Assembly (NCBI GenBank): GCA_017436765.1
Contig: JAFSCM010000110.1
Span: 1-36,041, forward strand
Length of the DNA stretch: 36,041 nucleotides
Source: Oscillospiraceae bacterium
GTDB lineage: Bacteria > Bacillota > Clostridia > Oscillospirales > Ruminococcaceae
Direction of reading: 5' to 3'
The notes below the pieces were generated by a model. It saw only the letters and a list, made by a program, of their open reading frames with translations, was not told the DNA's origin and ran no database searches. Below, in pieces: positions 23,892-31,590 of this stretch. A program made the translations under genes and the position numbers. The stretch's first letter is position 1. The number at the start of each line of letters is the position of its first letter.

Positions 23892-24573
23892 TGTTGTGGT
23901 TTTTGCAGCAGGTTTTCTCGGCTGTTTTATTAAAAAGGCAATACCGGAACGCATAGAACAGCCAATTATGAATATGGTTGGACTTTCCGTATTTCTTATT
24001 GCTTTGCTCGGTTTCTTTTCGACTGCGCTTACAATTGAAAACGGAACTATAAAGTCAAACGGAGAAATAATGATGCTTGTATGCCTTGCAGCAGGTGTAG
24101 CAATAGGTGAACTTATCAGAATTGATGACCGTCTGAATGAATGGGGCAAAAAAATAGAGGAAAAAGCAGGTGTTGACGGCTTTGCAAGAGGTTTTGTAAC
24201 AGCATCACTGCTTTTCTGTATAGGTGCTATGGCAATTTTTGGTGCGCTCAAGGACGGCATAAGCGGTGACAGCAGTGTACTTATAGTAAAAAGTATGATA
24301 GATGCCATCACAGCATTTATCCTCAGCACTTCTCTGGGCATCGGTGTTGCTTTTGCAGGTGTATCGGTATTTGTTTATCAGGGCGCAATTGCTATGCTTG
24401 CCACATATATACAGCCTTTTGTAACCGATGCAATGATGATGAACATCTGTACAGTAGGCTATGCTATAGTTGTGGCCATAGGCACAAATATGCTGGGACT
24501 TACAAAAATTAAACTGGCAAATACCCTGCCTGCCATGCTGCTTGCAGTTATATATACATTTTTGTTTGTTTAA
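23869..24573 (+). CDS. DUF554-family membrane protein (YdfK/YqgA-like)
   Basis: A 234-residue polytopic membrane protein of the DUF554 family, function unknown. It has about seven hydrophobic segments, with the conserved N-terminal TIINSVVVFAAGFLGCFIKK and the segments ASLLFCIGAMAIFGALKDG and GVGFAFAGVS-like (here GVAFAGVSVFVYQG). The start overlaps the preceding gene by 23 bases and has only a weak ribosome site (AGGG about 18 bases upstream), consistent with translational coupling. Linkage to the split exporter suggests a transport-related role, by context only. Confidence 0.8.
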   Translation: MTGTIINSVVVFAAGFLGCFIKKAIPERIEQPIMNMVGLSVFLIALLGFFSTALTIENGTIKSNGEIMMLVCLAAGVAIGELIRIDDRLNEWGKKIEEKAGVDGFARGFVTASLLFCIGAMAIFGALKDGISGDSSVLIVKSMIDAITAFILSTSLGIGVAFAGVSVFVYQGAIAMLATYIQPFVTDAMMMNICTVGYAIVVAIGTNMLGLTKIKLANTLPAMLLAVIYTFLFV

Positions 24574-24670
24574 TTAATATAATAAAGATAAAATGTGCGA
24601 TGGCTTGATAATGACAGAAAACAGATATGTGAAATTTCAGTGAACTTAACAAAAACAATTGAAATTGCTG
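24574..24670. other. Intergenic DNA without recognised content
   Basis: AT-rich spacer after the DUF554 gene. I see no convincing terminator, frame or repeat before the promoter at 24671. Confidence 0.5.
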
Positions 24671-24699
24671 TTGACATTTCACGGATAATCGAATAATAT
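24671..24699 (+). promoter_or_regulatory. Promoter of the riboswitch-ATPase transcript
   Basis: Consensus TTGACA (24671-24676), a 17-base spacer and TAATAT (24694-24699). The transcript would start near 24706, just before the riboswitch aptamer. Confidence 0.75.
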
Positions 24700-24705
24700 A
24701 CAGGT

Positions 24706-24812
24706 GTTGATATTGAGGGAGTAGTTGGACACAGGATATTTTCTGTGTGTTTTAAGTCAACATCGTGGTCACAATGTGACCTGGCTTGGAAGTAATAACA
24801 AGACTCATATAC
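24706..24812 (+). promoter_or_regulatory. yybP-ykoY (Mn2+) riboswitch aptamer
   Basis: The conserved blocks of this class appear in order: GGGAGTAG (24718-24725), GTCAACA (24756-24762), CCTGGCTT (24780-24787) and AAGACTCATAT (24800-24810). The intervening hairpins are ACACAG/CTGTGT and GGTCAC-AAT-GTGACC (24767-24781). P1 can form between ATATTGAG and CTCATAT. The class binds Mn2+ at a core made by the two L-shaped loops. P1's 3' strand is also the 5' arm of the following terminator, which gives an ON switch. Boundaries are approximate. Confidence 0.85.
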
Positions 24813-24842
24813 GGTGTATGCTGTATATGGGTCTTTTTGTTT
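24800..24842 (+). terminator. Riboswitch-controlled terminator
   Basis: A 13-bp stem AAGACTCATATAC (24800-24812) with GTATATGGGTCTT (24823-24835), one G-U pair, followed by TTTTTGTTT. It shares 24804-24810 with aptamer P1, so the ligand-bound aptamer should prevent it from forming. Confidence 0.85.
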
Positions 24843-24901
24843 AATGTATATCGCTTGATATCGGGACATAATTATTAATACAGCAGGAAAGAGAGGATTC
24901 T

Positions 24902-27535
24902 ATGAAATTCTACAATCAGCAATTAAGTGAAGTTTTTTCTGCGCTCAACAGCTGCGCAGAAGGTCTTACAAGCAGTCAGGCACAGCAGATTATTGAAAAA
25001 AACGGTCCTAACAAGCTGGATGAAGCAGATAAGGTAACACTTGTCCAGAGATTTATCGGACAGCTTAAAGACCCTATGATTATTATTCTGCTTGCAGCTG
25101 CCGCAGTAAGTGCCGTAACAGCGTTTTACGGCGGAGAAAGTTTTACAGATGTATTTATTATTCTTGCCGTTGTAATTCTCAATGCGGTAATGGGTGTTTA
25201 TCAGGAAAACAAGGCAGAAAAAGCTATTGAAGCTCTCAGCAGGATGACAGCAGCAACCAGCAAGGTTATCCGTGACGGCAGACAGGTTGTGGTTGAATCA
25301 ACACAGCTTGCGGTGGGTGATGTAATTGTTCTTGAAGCAGGTGATGCAGTTCCTGCAGATGCGCGTATAATAGAATGTGCTTCAATTAAAGCAGAAGAAG
25401 CTGCTCTTACAGGTGAAAGTGTTCCGGTAAGTAAAACAGAAGAAGTTCTGGAAACTCAAGACGGAAAGGATATTCCTCTCGGTGACAGAAAAAATATGGT
25501 ATATATGGGCTCTACAATTGCATACGGCCGAGGTAAAGCTGTTATCACAGGTACAGGTATGAACACAGAAATGGGTAAAATTGCAGATGCTCTCATTCAG
25601 ACAAAAGACGGCGAAACACCACTTCAGAAGAAACTGGCACAGCTCAGTAAAGTGCTAAGTGTGGTTGTTCTGGCTATCTGTGTGTTTATCTTTGCATTTA
25701 CACTTATACGCAATGGCAGCTTTGAGGGCAAAGCAATGCTGGAAACATTTATGGTTGCTGTTTCGCTTGCTGTTGCTGCAATTCCTGAGGGCCTTGCAAC
25801 GGTTGTAACACTCGTTCTCAGCATCGGTGTTACAAATATGTCCAAACGCAATGCGGTTATCCGCCAGCTTACAGCTGTTGAGACTCTTGGCTGCGCGCAG
25901 ATTATCTGTTCCGATAAAACAGGCACACTTACACAGAACAAAATGACTGTTACAGACCACACAGGTGAAAAAGAACTCCTCTGCACGGCAATGGCACTAT
26001 GTAACGATGCACATATTGAAAACAATGAAGCTGTTGGCGAAGCAACAGAAGCTGCACTTGTAAACTTTGCATTAAAAAACAGTATCAATAAAACCCTTCT
26101 GGATGAAAAATATCCCCGTGTTGCAGAAGCACCGTTTGACTCTTCAAGAAAGATGATGACAACAGTCCATAATATGGACGGAATTATCACCCAGTATACA
26201 AAGGGTGCACCTGACGAAATTCTCAAAAGATGTACCTGCTATACAGAAAACGGCGAAGTAAAAGCTCTTACAGAAGAAAAGCGCGCAGAAATCCTTGCAA
26301 ACAATAAAGACTTTGCAGACCGGGCACTCCGCGTACTTGCAGCAGCTTACAGAACATACAGCATATTGCCCGAAGACCATACACCTGAAAACTTTGAAAA
26401 GGATATGGTTTTTATCGGTCTTACAGGTATGATAGACCCTGTGCGCCCTGAGGTTGTGGAAGCTATCAGGGAATGCCGTGCGGCAGGTATCCGTCCTGTT
26501 ATGATTACAGGTGACCATAAAGATACCGCTGTTGCAATAGCAAAACAGCTGGGTATTATAACAGATGCAAGCCAGGCACTCAGCGGCAGTCAGCTGGATG
26601 AACTTGATGATGAGTTTTACTTTGAAAATATCGAAAATTATTCTGTATATGCCCGTGTGCAGCCGCAGCATAAGACAAAAATTGTAAAAACCTTTAAAGA
26701 AAAAGGTTATGTCTGTGCTATGACAGGTGACGGTGTAAACGATGCACCGAGTATAAAAACAGCCGACATAGGCATTGCAATGGGTATCACAGGTACAGAT
26801 GTTACCAAAAATGTTGCAGATATGGTTCTTGCAGATGACAACTTTGCTACAATCGTCGGTGCAGTAGAAGAAGGCAGACGAATATATGACAATATCAGAA
26901 AATCCATTCAGTTCCTGCTCGCTTCCAATATGAGTGAGGTTGTGGGTATCTTTGCAGCAACACTTATGGGATTTGTACTCCTGAAGCCTGTACATCTGCT
27001 ATGGATTAACCTTATTACAGACACACTGCCAGCTCTTGCTCTTGGTATGGAAAAGGCAGAAGGCGATGTTATGGCAAGACCACCGCGTGAAAGCAACAGC
27101 GGTATCTTCGCGGACGGTCTTGGTTTTGATGTAATATATCAGGGTATTATGGTAGCTGTGCTTACACTGATTGCATATTTTACAGGACACTATATCGAAA
27201 GCGGCGTGTGGGAAATTGCAAACAGTCCTGACGGTATGACAATGGCATTTCTGACAATGAGTATGGCAGAAATTTTCCACAGTTATAATATGAGAAGCCG
27301 CAGAAAAAGCCTGTTCAGAATATCCGGACATAACAAATATCTGCTTGGCTCAATGATTGTCAGCCTTGTGCTTACAACAGCAGTTCTCTATATTCCGTTC
27401 CTCAGCAACGCATTCGGATTTGAACATATCAGCCTTGTGGAATACGCAGTATCAATGCTGCTTGCGGTAAGTGTGATTCCGATTGTGGAAATTGTAAAAT
27501 TCTTTCAGAGAAAAAACAGTAAAACAACTGTATAA
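24902..27535 (+). CDS. P2-type cation-transporting ATPase (Ca2+/Mn2+ exporter)
   Basis: An 877-residue P-type ATPase with ten predicted helices. The N-terminal cation-ATPase domain comes first, then TGES (170-173) in the actuator domain, PEGL (295-298) in helix 4, the phosphorylation motif DKTGTLT (D338), and the hinge GDGVNDAP (609-616). Helix 5 has N676-M-S-E679 and helix 6 has N703-L-I-T706-D707, matching SERCA N768/E771 and N796/T799/D800, so both calcium-site regions look preserved. The Mn2+ riboswitch upstream indicates a role in exporting Mn2+, or Ca2+ during Mn2+ stress as reported for a pneumococcal homologue. GAGGA precedes the ATG. Confidence 0.92.
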   Translation: MKFYNQQLSEVFSALNSCAEGLTSSQAQQIIEKNGPNKLDEADKVTLVQRFIGQLKDPMIIILLAAAAVSAVTAFYGGESFTDVFIILAVVILNAVMGVYQENKAEKAIEALSRMTAATSKVIRDGRQVVVESTQLAVGDVIVLEAGDAVPADARIIECASIKAEEAALTGESVPVSKTEEVLETQDGKDIPLGDRKNMVYMGSTIAYGRGKAVITGTGMNTEMGKIADALIQTKDGETPLQKKLAQLSKVLSVVVLAICVFIFAFTLIRNGSFEGKAMLETFMVAVSLAVAAIPEGLATVVTLVLSIGVTNMSKRNAVIRQLTAVETLGCAQIICSDKTGTLTQNKMTVTDHTGEKELLCTAMALCNDAHIENNEAVGEATEAALVNFALKNSINKTLLDEKYPRVAEAPFDSSRKMMTTVHNMDGIITQYTKGAPDEILKRCTCYTENGEVKALTEEKRAEILANNKDFADRALRVLAAAYRTYSILPEDHTPENFEKDMVFIGLTGMIDPVRPEVVEAIRECRAAGIRPVMITGDHKDTAVAIAKQLGIITDASQALSGSQLDELDDEFYFENIENYSVYARVQPQHKTKIVKTFKEKGYVCAMTGDGVNDAPSIKTADIGIAMGITGTDVTKNVADMVLADDNFATIVGAVEEGRRIYDNIRKSIQFLLASNMSEVVGIFAATLMGFVLLKPVHLLWINLITDTLPALALGMEKAEGDVMARPPRESNSGIFADGLGFDVIYQGIMVAVLTLIAYFTGHYIESGVWEIANSPDGMTMAFLTMSMAEIFHSYNMRSRRKSLFRISGHNKYLLGSMIVSLVLTTAVLYIPFLSNAFGFEHISLVEYAVSMLLAVSVIPIVEIVKFFQRKNSKTTV

Positions 27536-27580
27536 CAAGTAAAAAATACACCTGATAATGGAGGTACTCATAAAATAATT

Positions 27581-27614
27581 AACAGGCACAGCAGTTTGAA
27601 ATGCTGTGCCTGTT
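27581..27614 (+). terminator. Probable terminator of the ATPase gene
   Basis: A 13-bp perfect stem AACAGGCACAGCA (27581-27593) with its complement (27602-27614). The following GTTGTGTAATTC is a poor T tract, so termination may be partial. Confidence 0.6.
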
Positions 27615-27662
27615 GTTGTGTAATTCTTATCAGTGTGATAGTATAAATGAAGACAGTTAGAA

Positions 27663-27688
27663 AAATTTGAATTTGTCGAATAGATAGA
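27663..27688 (+). repeat. Direct repeat, left copy, flanking the lipoprotein gene
   Basis: A 26-base segment matching 30050-30075 at 23 of 26 positions, both with the core TCGAATAGATA. This copy contains TGTCGAA (27674-27680), an exact Spo0A-box match, and ends 16 bases before the lipoprotein start codon. Confidence 0.7.
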
Positions 27689-27704
27689 AATTGAGGAATT
27701 ATTT

Positions 27705-29966
27705 ATGAAATATAAAAGAATAATCAGTCTATTATTGGTTGTGGCGATGGCATTGGGGATGCTGTCTGGCTGCGGCAATAATCAGTTGGGACAAACAAAT
27801 TCCACACAGAGTGATAATCTTGCCACTGAAAATAAATTAGAGATAATCGATGAGTTGGATATTTCTGACTTATGGAAACAGGAACTTTGCCATGCTGTAC
27901 AGTTGGGTATGCCTATGGATAAGGTTAAACAAGACAAGGTTTCCGGAAAAGAAATGATGGAACTGCTGGATTGGTTTGTAAATTATGCAGCTGCGGAGAA
28001 AATAGACAGCTGGAAAGAACAATTTCCCACTATTAGAGAAAGCAACGCTCAATTGTCACGCTTTGATGCCATGACAGCTCTGTTTCTTGCAGCAGAGCAT
28101 GTTGGCGGCGAGTATGCAAGTCATAATTACGGAATTATGGAGATGTCTGAAGGAATAAACCACAGTTGGGATGCAGATTATGTTTCGTGGAATCTGTTTG
28201 GAGGATTTGAGGCACACGGGCAATACAGCTATGGTGCGTTTGGCGAGGGGTATCTGGATGGTGCCGCCTACTATTACAATCTTGGTCGAGCATCCTATTT
28301 CAGTGGTGAATACCCGTTCCCGCTGGACACGGATATAAACTCCTTTGCCTTTGACGTTCCTCCCACCTATGCCGATGCTGTACTTGCAGTTGTGCGTTTG
28401 ATTTCATCCACCGATGCTGACTTGTTTGCTTCGGAACCTACAGAAATAGAAATAGAATATTTGGATATAGCAAATGATAAGCGAGAACAGATTCATACAT
28501 CTGCTACTGACATTACAGATACTATTTCTGGAACAATTTATTATGTTTCTAACGATGGTTCCGATAAAAATGATGGACTTTCTCCCGAAACAGCCTGGGC
28601 TACACCACAGTATGCGTTATCCAAACAACTTCGCTCGGGAGATGCTGTGCTTCTCAATCGTGGCGACTCGTGGACAATCAAAGCCAGTGATAAATTTGGA
28701 TTAACTTCATCTGCTCTCATAATACCAGAGGGTGTAGTGCTTGGTGCATATGGAACTGGAGAAAAACCACTTCTGCGAGGCGCATTGGAAGATGCGAATA
28801 GCGTGGATTTTTGGGAATTATATTATGAACAAGGTGTAGTGAAAATCTGGAAAGCAATACAGTCAATTTATTACTGTCCGATAATTGTTTTCAATAATGG
28901 TGAGAAATGGGCTTCTCCCGTTATGCCACGTATGGATGCAAATGGCCAGTATTTGTCCGAAGATGGTACAGTATTTAATGTTGCTAATGAATTCGTCAAA
29001 GACTTACAGTTTGCTTCCCTTTTGGATATGACGCAATTGGGTGCAAATACAAACATCGAAAATAGCGCCGTAAAGGGAGAGTTGTATTTGAGATGCGATA
29101 AAGGCAATCCAGCCGAAGTATTTGAAGATGTGGCCGTTCCACAAGCTGCAAGTGGTCTTGTACTTCGCACCAATGCAACTATCTGTGATATCGCACTTCG
29201 CTATTTTACCTGTAATGGTGCGTTGATGGATGGATATGACGGTTTCCACTCACAAAGTGTATTACACTGTGAGGTGGCTTGGTGTGGCGGTCTGCTTAAA
29301 GGGTATATTGAAAATCATCTTGGTGTTTTTGAGCCGAGTGCTGCCGGTGGCGCATTACAGATTTCTTCAACTAACGTAACCATAACAGGAAACCATATTC
29401 ATCATTGCGGTCCTTTTGGACTGATAGTTGCTATTCACAATAATGCTGATAATCCTTCTTCCTGTATTTTACATTTTGAAGATATTTATGTTGCAAACAA
29501 TCTTATGGAATACTGCGGAAGCGGAATACATATGGGTGATTATGCAGATGGGGATATTCCGGGTACAAAAGGATATATAACAAACTTAGTATTTGAGGAT
29601 AATTTGGTTATGTACTCAGGTCAAGGATGGGTTCGTGAAATGGTATGGCAGGAAACTGGCGGTAGCAGTGCCAATCTGTCTGCATTTGAAACAAATGATT
29701 CCGCCATTGATAATGACGGTATTTATATTCGCAACAATACTTTTTATAAAAGTGCGTTTGCCTTGTTTTCTCTGTCAGAATATCATTTGGATCGAAGCAC
29801 TCCCGTGAATGCATTGCCTGTCTTTTCGGGAAATACTTATGTTCAATATTCGAACAAACCTATCTTGCAGAAGAATCGTTCGACAGAGTTTTATTATCCT
29901 TCTAATGATACTATAAAATCAGTTCTCGGTGATCAAACTGGTAGTTTGATAATCGTTGAAAGATAA
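27705..29966 (+). CDS. Secreted lipoprotein with right-handed beta-helix domain
   Basis: A 753-residue protein with a lipoprotein signal peptide (lipobox LSGC, C23). An N-terminal region of about 200 residues includes ISDLWKQELCHAVQLGMPMDK, loosely like an S-layer-homology segment. From about residue 275 there is a parallel beta-helix domain opening with IYYVSNDGSDKNDGLSPETAW, the usual start of polysaccharide-lyase-like helices, and continuing through TNVTITGNHIHHCGPFGLIV and FEDNLVMYSGQGW. Carbohydrate binding or cleavage at the cell surface is likely; catalytic residues are not identifiable. AGGA lies 9 bases before the ATG. By eye, leucine TTG/TTA and varied Ser/Thr codons set it apart from its neighbours, suggesting transfer. 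Confidence 0.82.
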   Translation: MKYKRIISLLLVVAMALGMLSGCGNNQLGQTNSTQSDNLATENKLEIIDELDISDLWKQELCHAVQLGMPMDKVKQDKVSGKEMMELLDWFVNYAAAEKIDSWKEQFPTIRESNAQLSRFDAMTALFLAAEHVGGEYASHNYGIMEMSEGINHSWDADYVSWNLFGGFEAHGQYSYGAFGEGYLDGAAYYYNLGRASYFSGEYPFPLDTDINSFAFDVPPTYADAVLAVVRLISSTDADLFASEPTEIEIEYLDIANDKREQIHTSATDITDTISGTIYYVSNDGSDKNDGLSPETAWATPQYALSKQLRSGDAVLLNRGDSWTIKASDKFGLTSSALIIPEGVVLGAYGTGEKPLLRGALEDANSVDFWELYYEQGVVKIWKAIQSIYYCPIIVFNNGEKWASPVMPRMDANGQYLSEDGTVFNVANEFVKDLQFASLLDMTQLGANTNIENSAVKGELYLRCDKGNPAEVFEDVAVPQAASGLVLRTNATICDIALRYFTCNGALMDGYDGFHSQSVLHCEVAWCGGLLKGYIENHLGVFEPSAAGGALQISSTNVTITGNHIHHCGPFGLIVAIHNNADNPSSCILHFEDIYVANNLMEYCGSGIHMGDYADGDIPGTKGYITNLVFEDNLVMYSGQGWVREMVWQETGGSSANLSAFETNDSAIDNDGIYIRNNTFYKSAFALFSLSEYHLDRSTPVNALPVFSGNTYVQYSNKPILQKNRSTEFYYPSNDTIKSVLGDQTGSLIIVER

Positions 29967-30049
29967 TATGTTTTGAAACTATATGGCTTGAAACGATAGT
30001 CTTGTCTCAAAAAGTAAGAGGTGAATTTGAATTTAACTAACTGTTCGCA

Positions 30050-30075
30050 AAATTTCAATTTATCGAATAGATACA
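30050..30075 (+). repeat. Direct repeat, right copy, flanking the lipoprotein gene
   Basis: Right copy of the 26-base repeat at 27663-27688 (three differences). Its box reads TATCGAA, one mismatch from the Spo0A consensus. CAGGAG follows at 30074-30079, but no gene follows, so this may be a relic of a duplicated 5' region. Confidence 0.7.
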
Positions 30076-30126
30076 GGAGCATATCTCTATAACATAGCAT
30101 CCTGATATATAGTGTAAACAATAATA

Positions 30127-30157
30127 AAAGCCAAACTGTAATTTACAGCTTGGCTTT
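30127..30157. terminator. Bidirectional terminator between lipoprotein gene and deoB
   Basis: AAAGCCAA (30127-30134) pairs with TTGGCTTT (30150-30157). CTGT/ACAG extends the stem past one mismatch. The minus-strand tract TTTTATTATT favours deoB. Confidence 0.75.
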
Positions 30158-30207
30158 AAATGTTTTATTAACCCCAATACGGATCAGTGATTTTTGTTTT
30201 TAATAAT

Positions 30208-31380
30208 TTATTTAAGAATTTTATCAAGCAGGCTTGGGGCATCAGCTTCATATTCAACACCAAGATAATCCGCAACAGTGGCACCGATATGTGCAAAGCC
30301 CTCAAGAATACCCAGATTGTTGTTCTGCTTTATACTTTCACCGAAAATAAGCAGAGGAACACATTCTCGGGAATGGTCGGTGGAAGGTGTGGCAGGGTCA
30401 CACCCGTGGTCTGCAGTGATGATAAGCATATCATCTTTTCTCAGTTTAGGGAGAAAATCGTTCAGCCACAGGTCAAATTCACTCAGAGCATTGGCATACC
30501 CGTCCACATCGTTTCTGTGTCCGTAAACAGCATCAAAATCCACAAGATTGATAAAGCAAAGTCCGTCAAAATCTCTGTCAGCAAGTTTCAGGCTTTCTGC
30601 CATGCCGATGTCATTTGTTCCTGTTTTAACTTTTTCTGTTATGCCTTCACCATCGAATATATCGTAGATTTTGCCAACACCTATAACATCTTTGCCCGCA
30701 GCTTTGATATAGTCAAGAACAGTCTTTTTAGGTGGCTTAAGGGAGTAATCGTGGCGGTTTGTAGTGCGTTTGAATTCGCCTTTTTTATTTCCGACAAAAG
30801 GTCTTGCAATAACTCTGCCCACAGCGTGTTCATCCACAAGCATATCTCTTGCAATCTGGCAGCAGCGGTACAGCTCTTCCAGAGGAACAACCTCTTCGTG
30901 TGCAGCAACCTGAAATACACTGTCGGCAGAAGTGTAAACAATCAGGTCACCTGTACGCATATGTTCTTCGCCGTATTCATTTATTACAACTGTGCCGGAA
31001 TAAGGCTTGTTGCATACAACATTTCTGCCTGTCAGCTTTTTGTATTTTTCAATTATTTCATCAGGAAATCCGTCAGGATACACCCGTAAAGGTGTTTCGC
31101 TTGTCACACCTGCGATTTCCCAATGGCCGACAGTTGTGTCCTTGCCTTTTGATGCTTCCCGCACACGGGCAAAACTTGCTGCAGGAGCATTTTCCTTTTC
31201 TCCACAGGATACTTCATCAATATTGAAAAGACCCAATTTTTTCATATTTGGAACAGAAAATCTGCTGCTGGAAGACACAGAAAGCAGTGTATTGCTGCCT
31301 TCATCACCAAAATCAGCGGCATCAGGCATATTTCCTATACCAAAACTGTCAAGTACAATAAGGAACACTCTTTTATTCAT
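30208..31380 (-). CDS. deoB: Phosphopentomutase
   Basis: A 390-residue alkaline-phosphatase-superfamily mutase that interconverts (deoxy)ribose 1-phosphate and 5-phosphate in nucleoside salvage. Metal-binding and catalytic segments are visible: VFLIVLDSFGIGNMPDA at the N terminus, TSADSVFQVAAHE in the cap, and ITADHGCDPATPSTDHSRE near the C terminus with the metal Asp/His residues. The family length is about 390-407. AGGAGGT lies 7 bases before the ATG. It is monocistronic here; the usual salvage partners (deoD, pdp, deoC) are not adjacent. Confidence 0.96.
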   Translation of the reverse strand: MNKRVFLIVLDSFGIGNMPDAADFGDEGSNTLLSVSSSSRFSVPNMKKLGLFNIDEVSCGEKENAPAASFARVREASKGKDTTVGHWEIAGVTSETPLRVYPDGFPDEIIEKYKKLTGRNVVCNKPYSGTVVINEYGEEHMRTGDLIVYTSADSVFQVAAHEEVVPLEELYRCCQIARDMLVDEHAVGRVIARPFVGNKKGEFKRTTNRHDYSLKPPKKTVLDYIKAAGKDVIGVGKIYDIFDGEGITEKVKTGTNDIGMAESLKLADRDFDGLCFINLVDFDAVYGHRNDVDGYANALSEFDLWLNDFLPKLRKDDMLIITADHGCDPATPSTDHSRECVPLLIFGESIKQNNNLGILEGFAHIGATVADYLGVEYEADAPSLLDKILK

Positions 31381-31422
31381 TATAAAACCTCCTGTAAAGG
31401 ATAGCGGTAATATTTTTTTAAT

Positions 31423-31431
31423 ATTATAACA
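31423..31431 (-). promoter_or_regulatory. Extended -10 promoter of deoB
   Basis: On the minus strand TGTTATAAT: TATAAT at 31423-31428 with TG one base upstream, about 43 bases before the start codon. The -35 region is poor. Confidence 0.55.
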
Positions 31432-31535
31432 TATATTTGGCGTTAAAAGTATAAAAAATTTTGTGTAATGAGCGTAAAGTACAAATTTTTATTAAAAAGC
31501 AACCATTTTCTATGGAGATATTCTGTACCTGTAAG

Positions 31536-31541
31536 TATAAT
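31536..31541 (+). promoter_or_regulatory. Probable -10 element of pyk
   Basis: A perfect TATAAT, 49 bases before the chosen start. The sequence 17 bases upstream (TGGAGA) is a weak -35. Confidence 0.4.
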
Positions 31542-31590
31542 TAATTTTGTATTAAAGATTAACTTCTTTTAAATGAGGGAGAATATATAT

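Noticed and set aside
24685..24703. Third copy of the TCGAATA-type repeat near the riboswitch promoter
   Set aside because: Only the stretches ATCGAATA and ATACAGG are shared with a different gap. It falls on an AT-rich -10 region and is probably coincidental.
27541..30160. Insertion sequence or phage-type integration around the lipoprotein gene
   Set aside because: No transposase, integrase, terminal inverted repeats or tRNA end is visible. Only the imperfect direct repeats were kept, as a finding.
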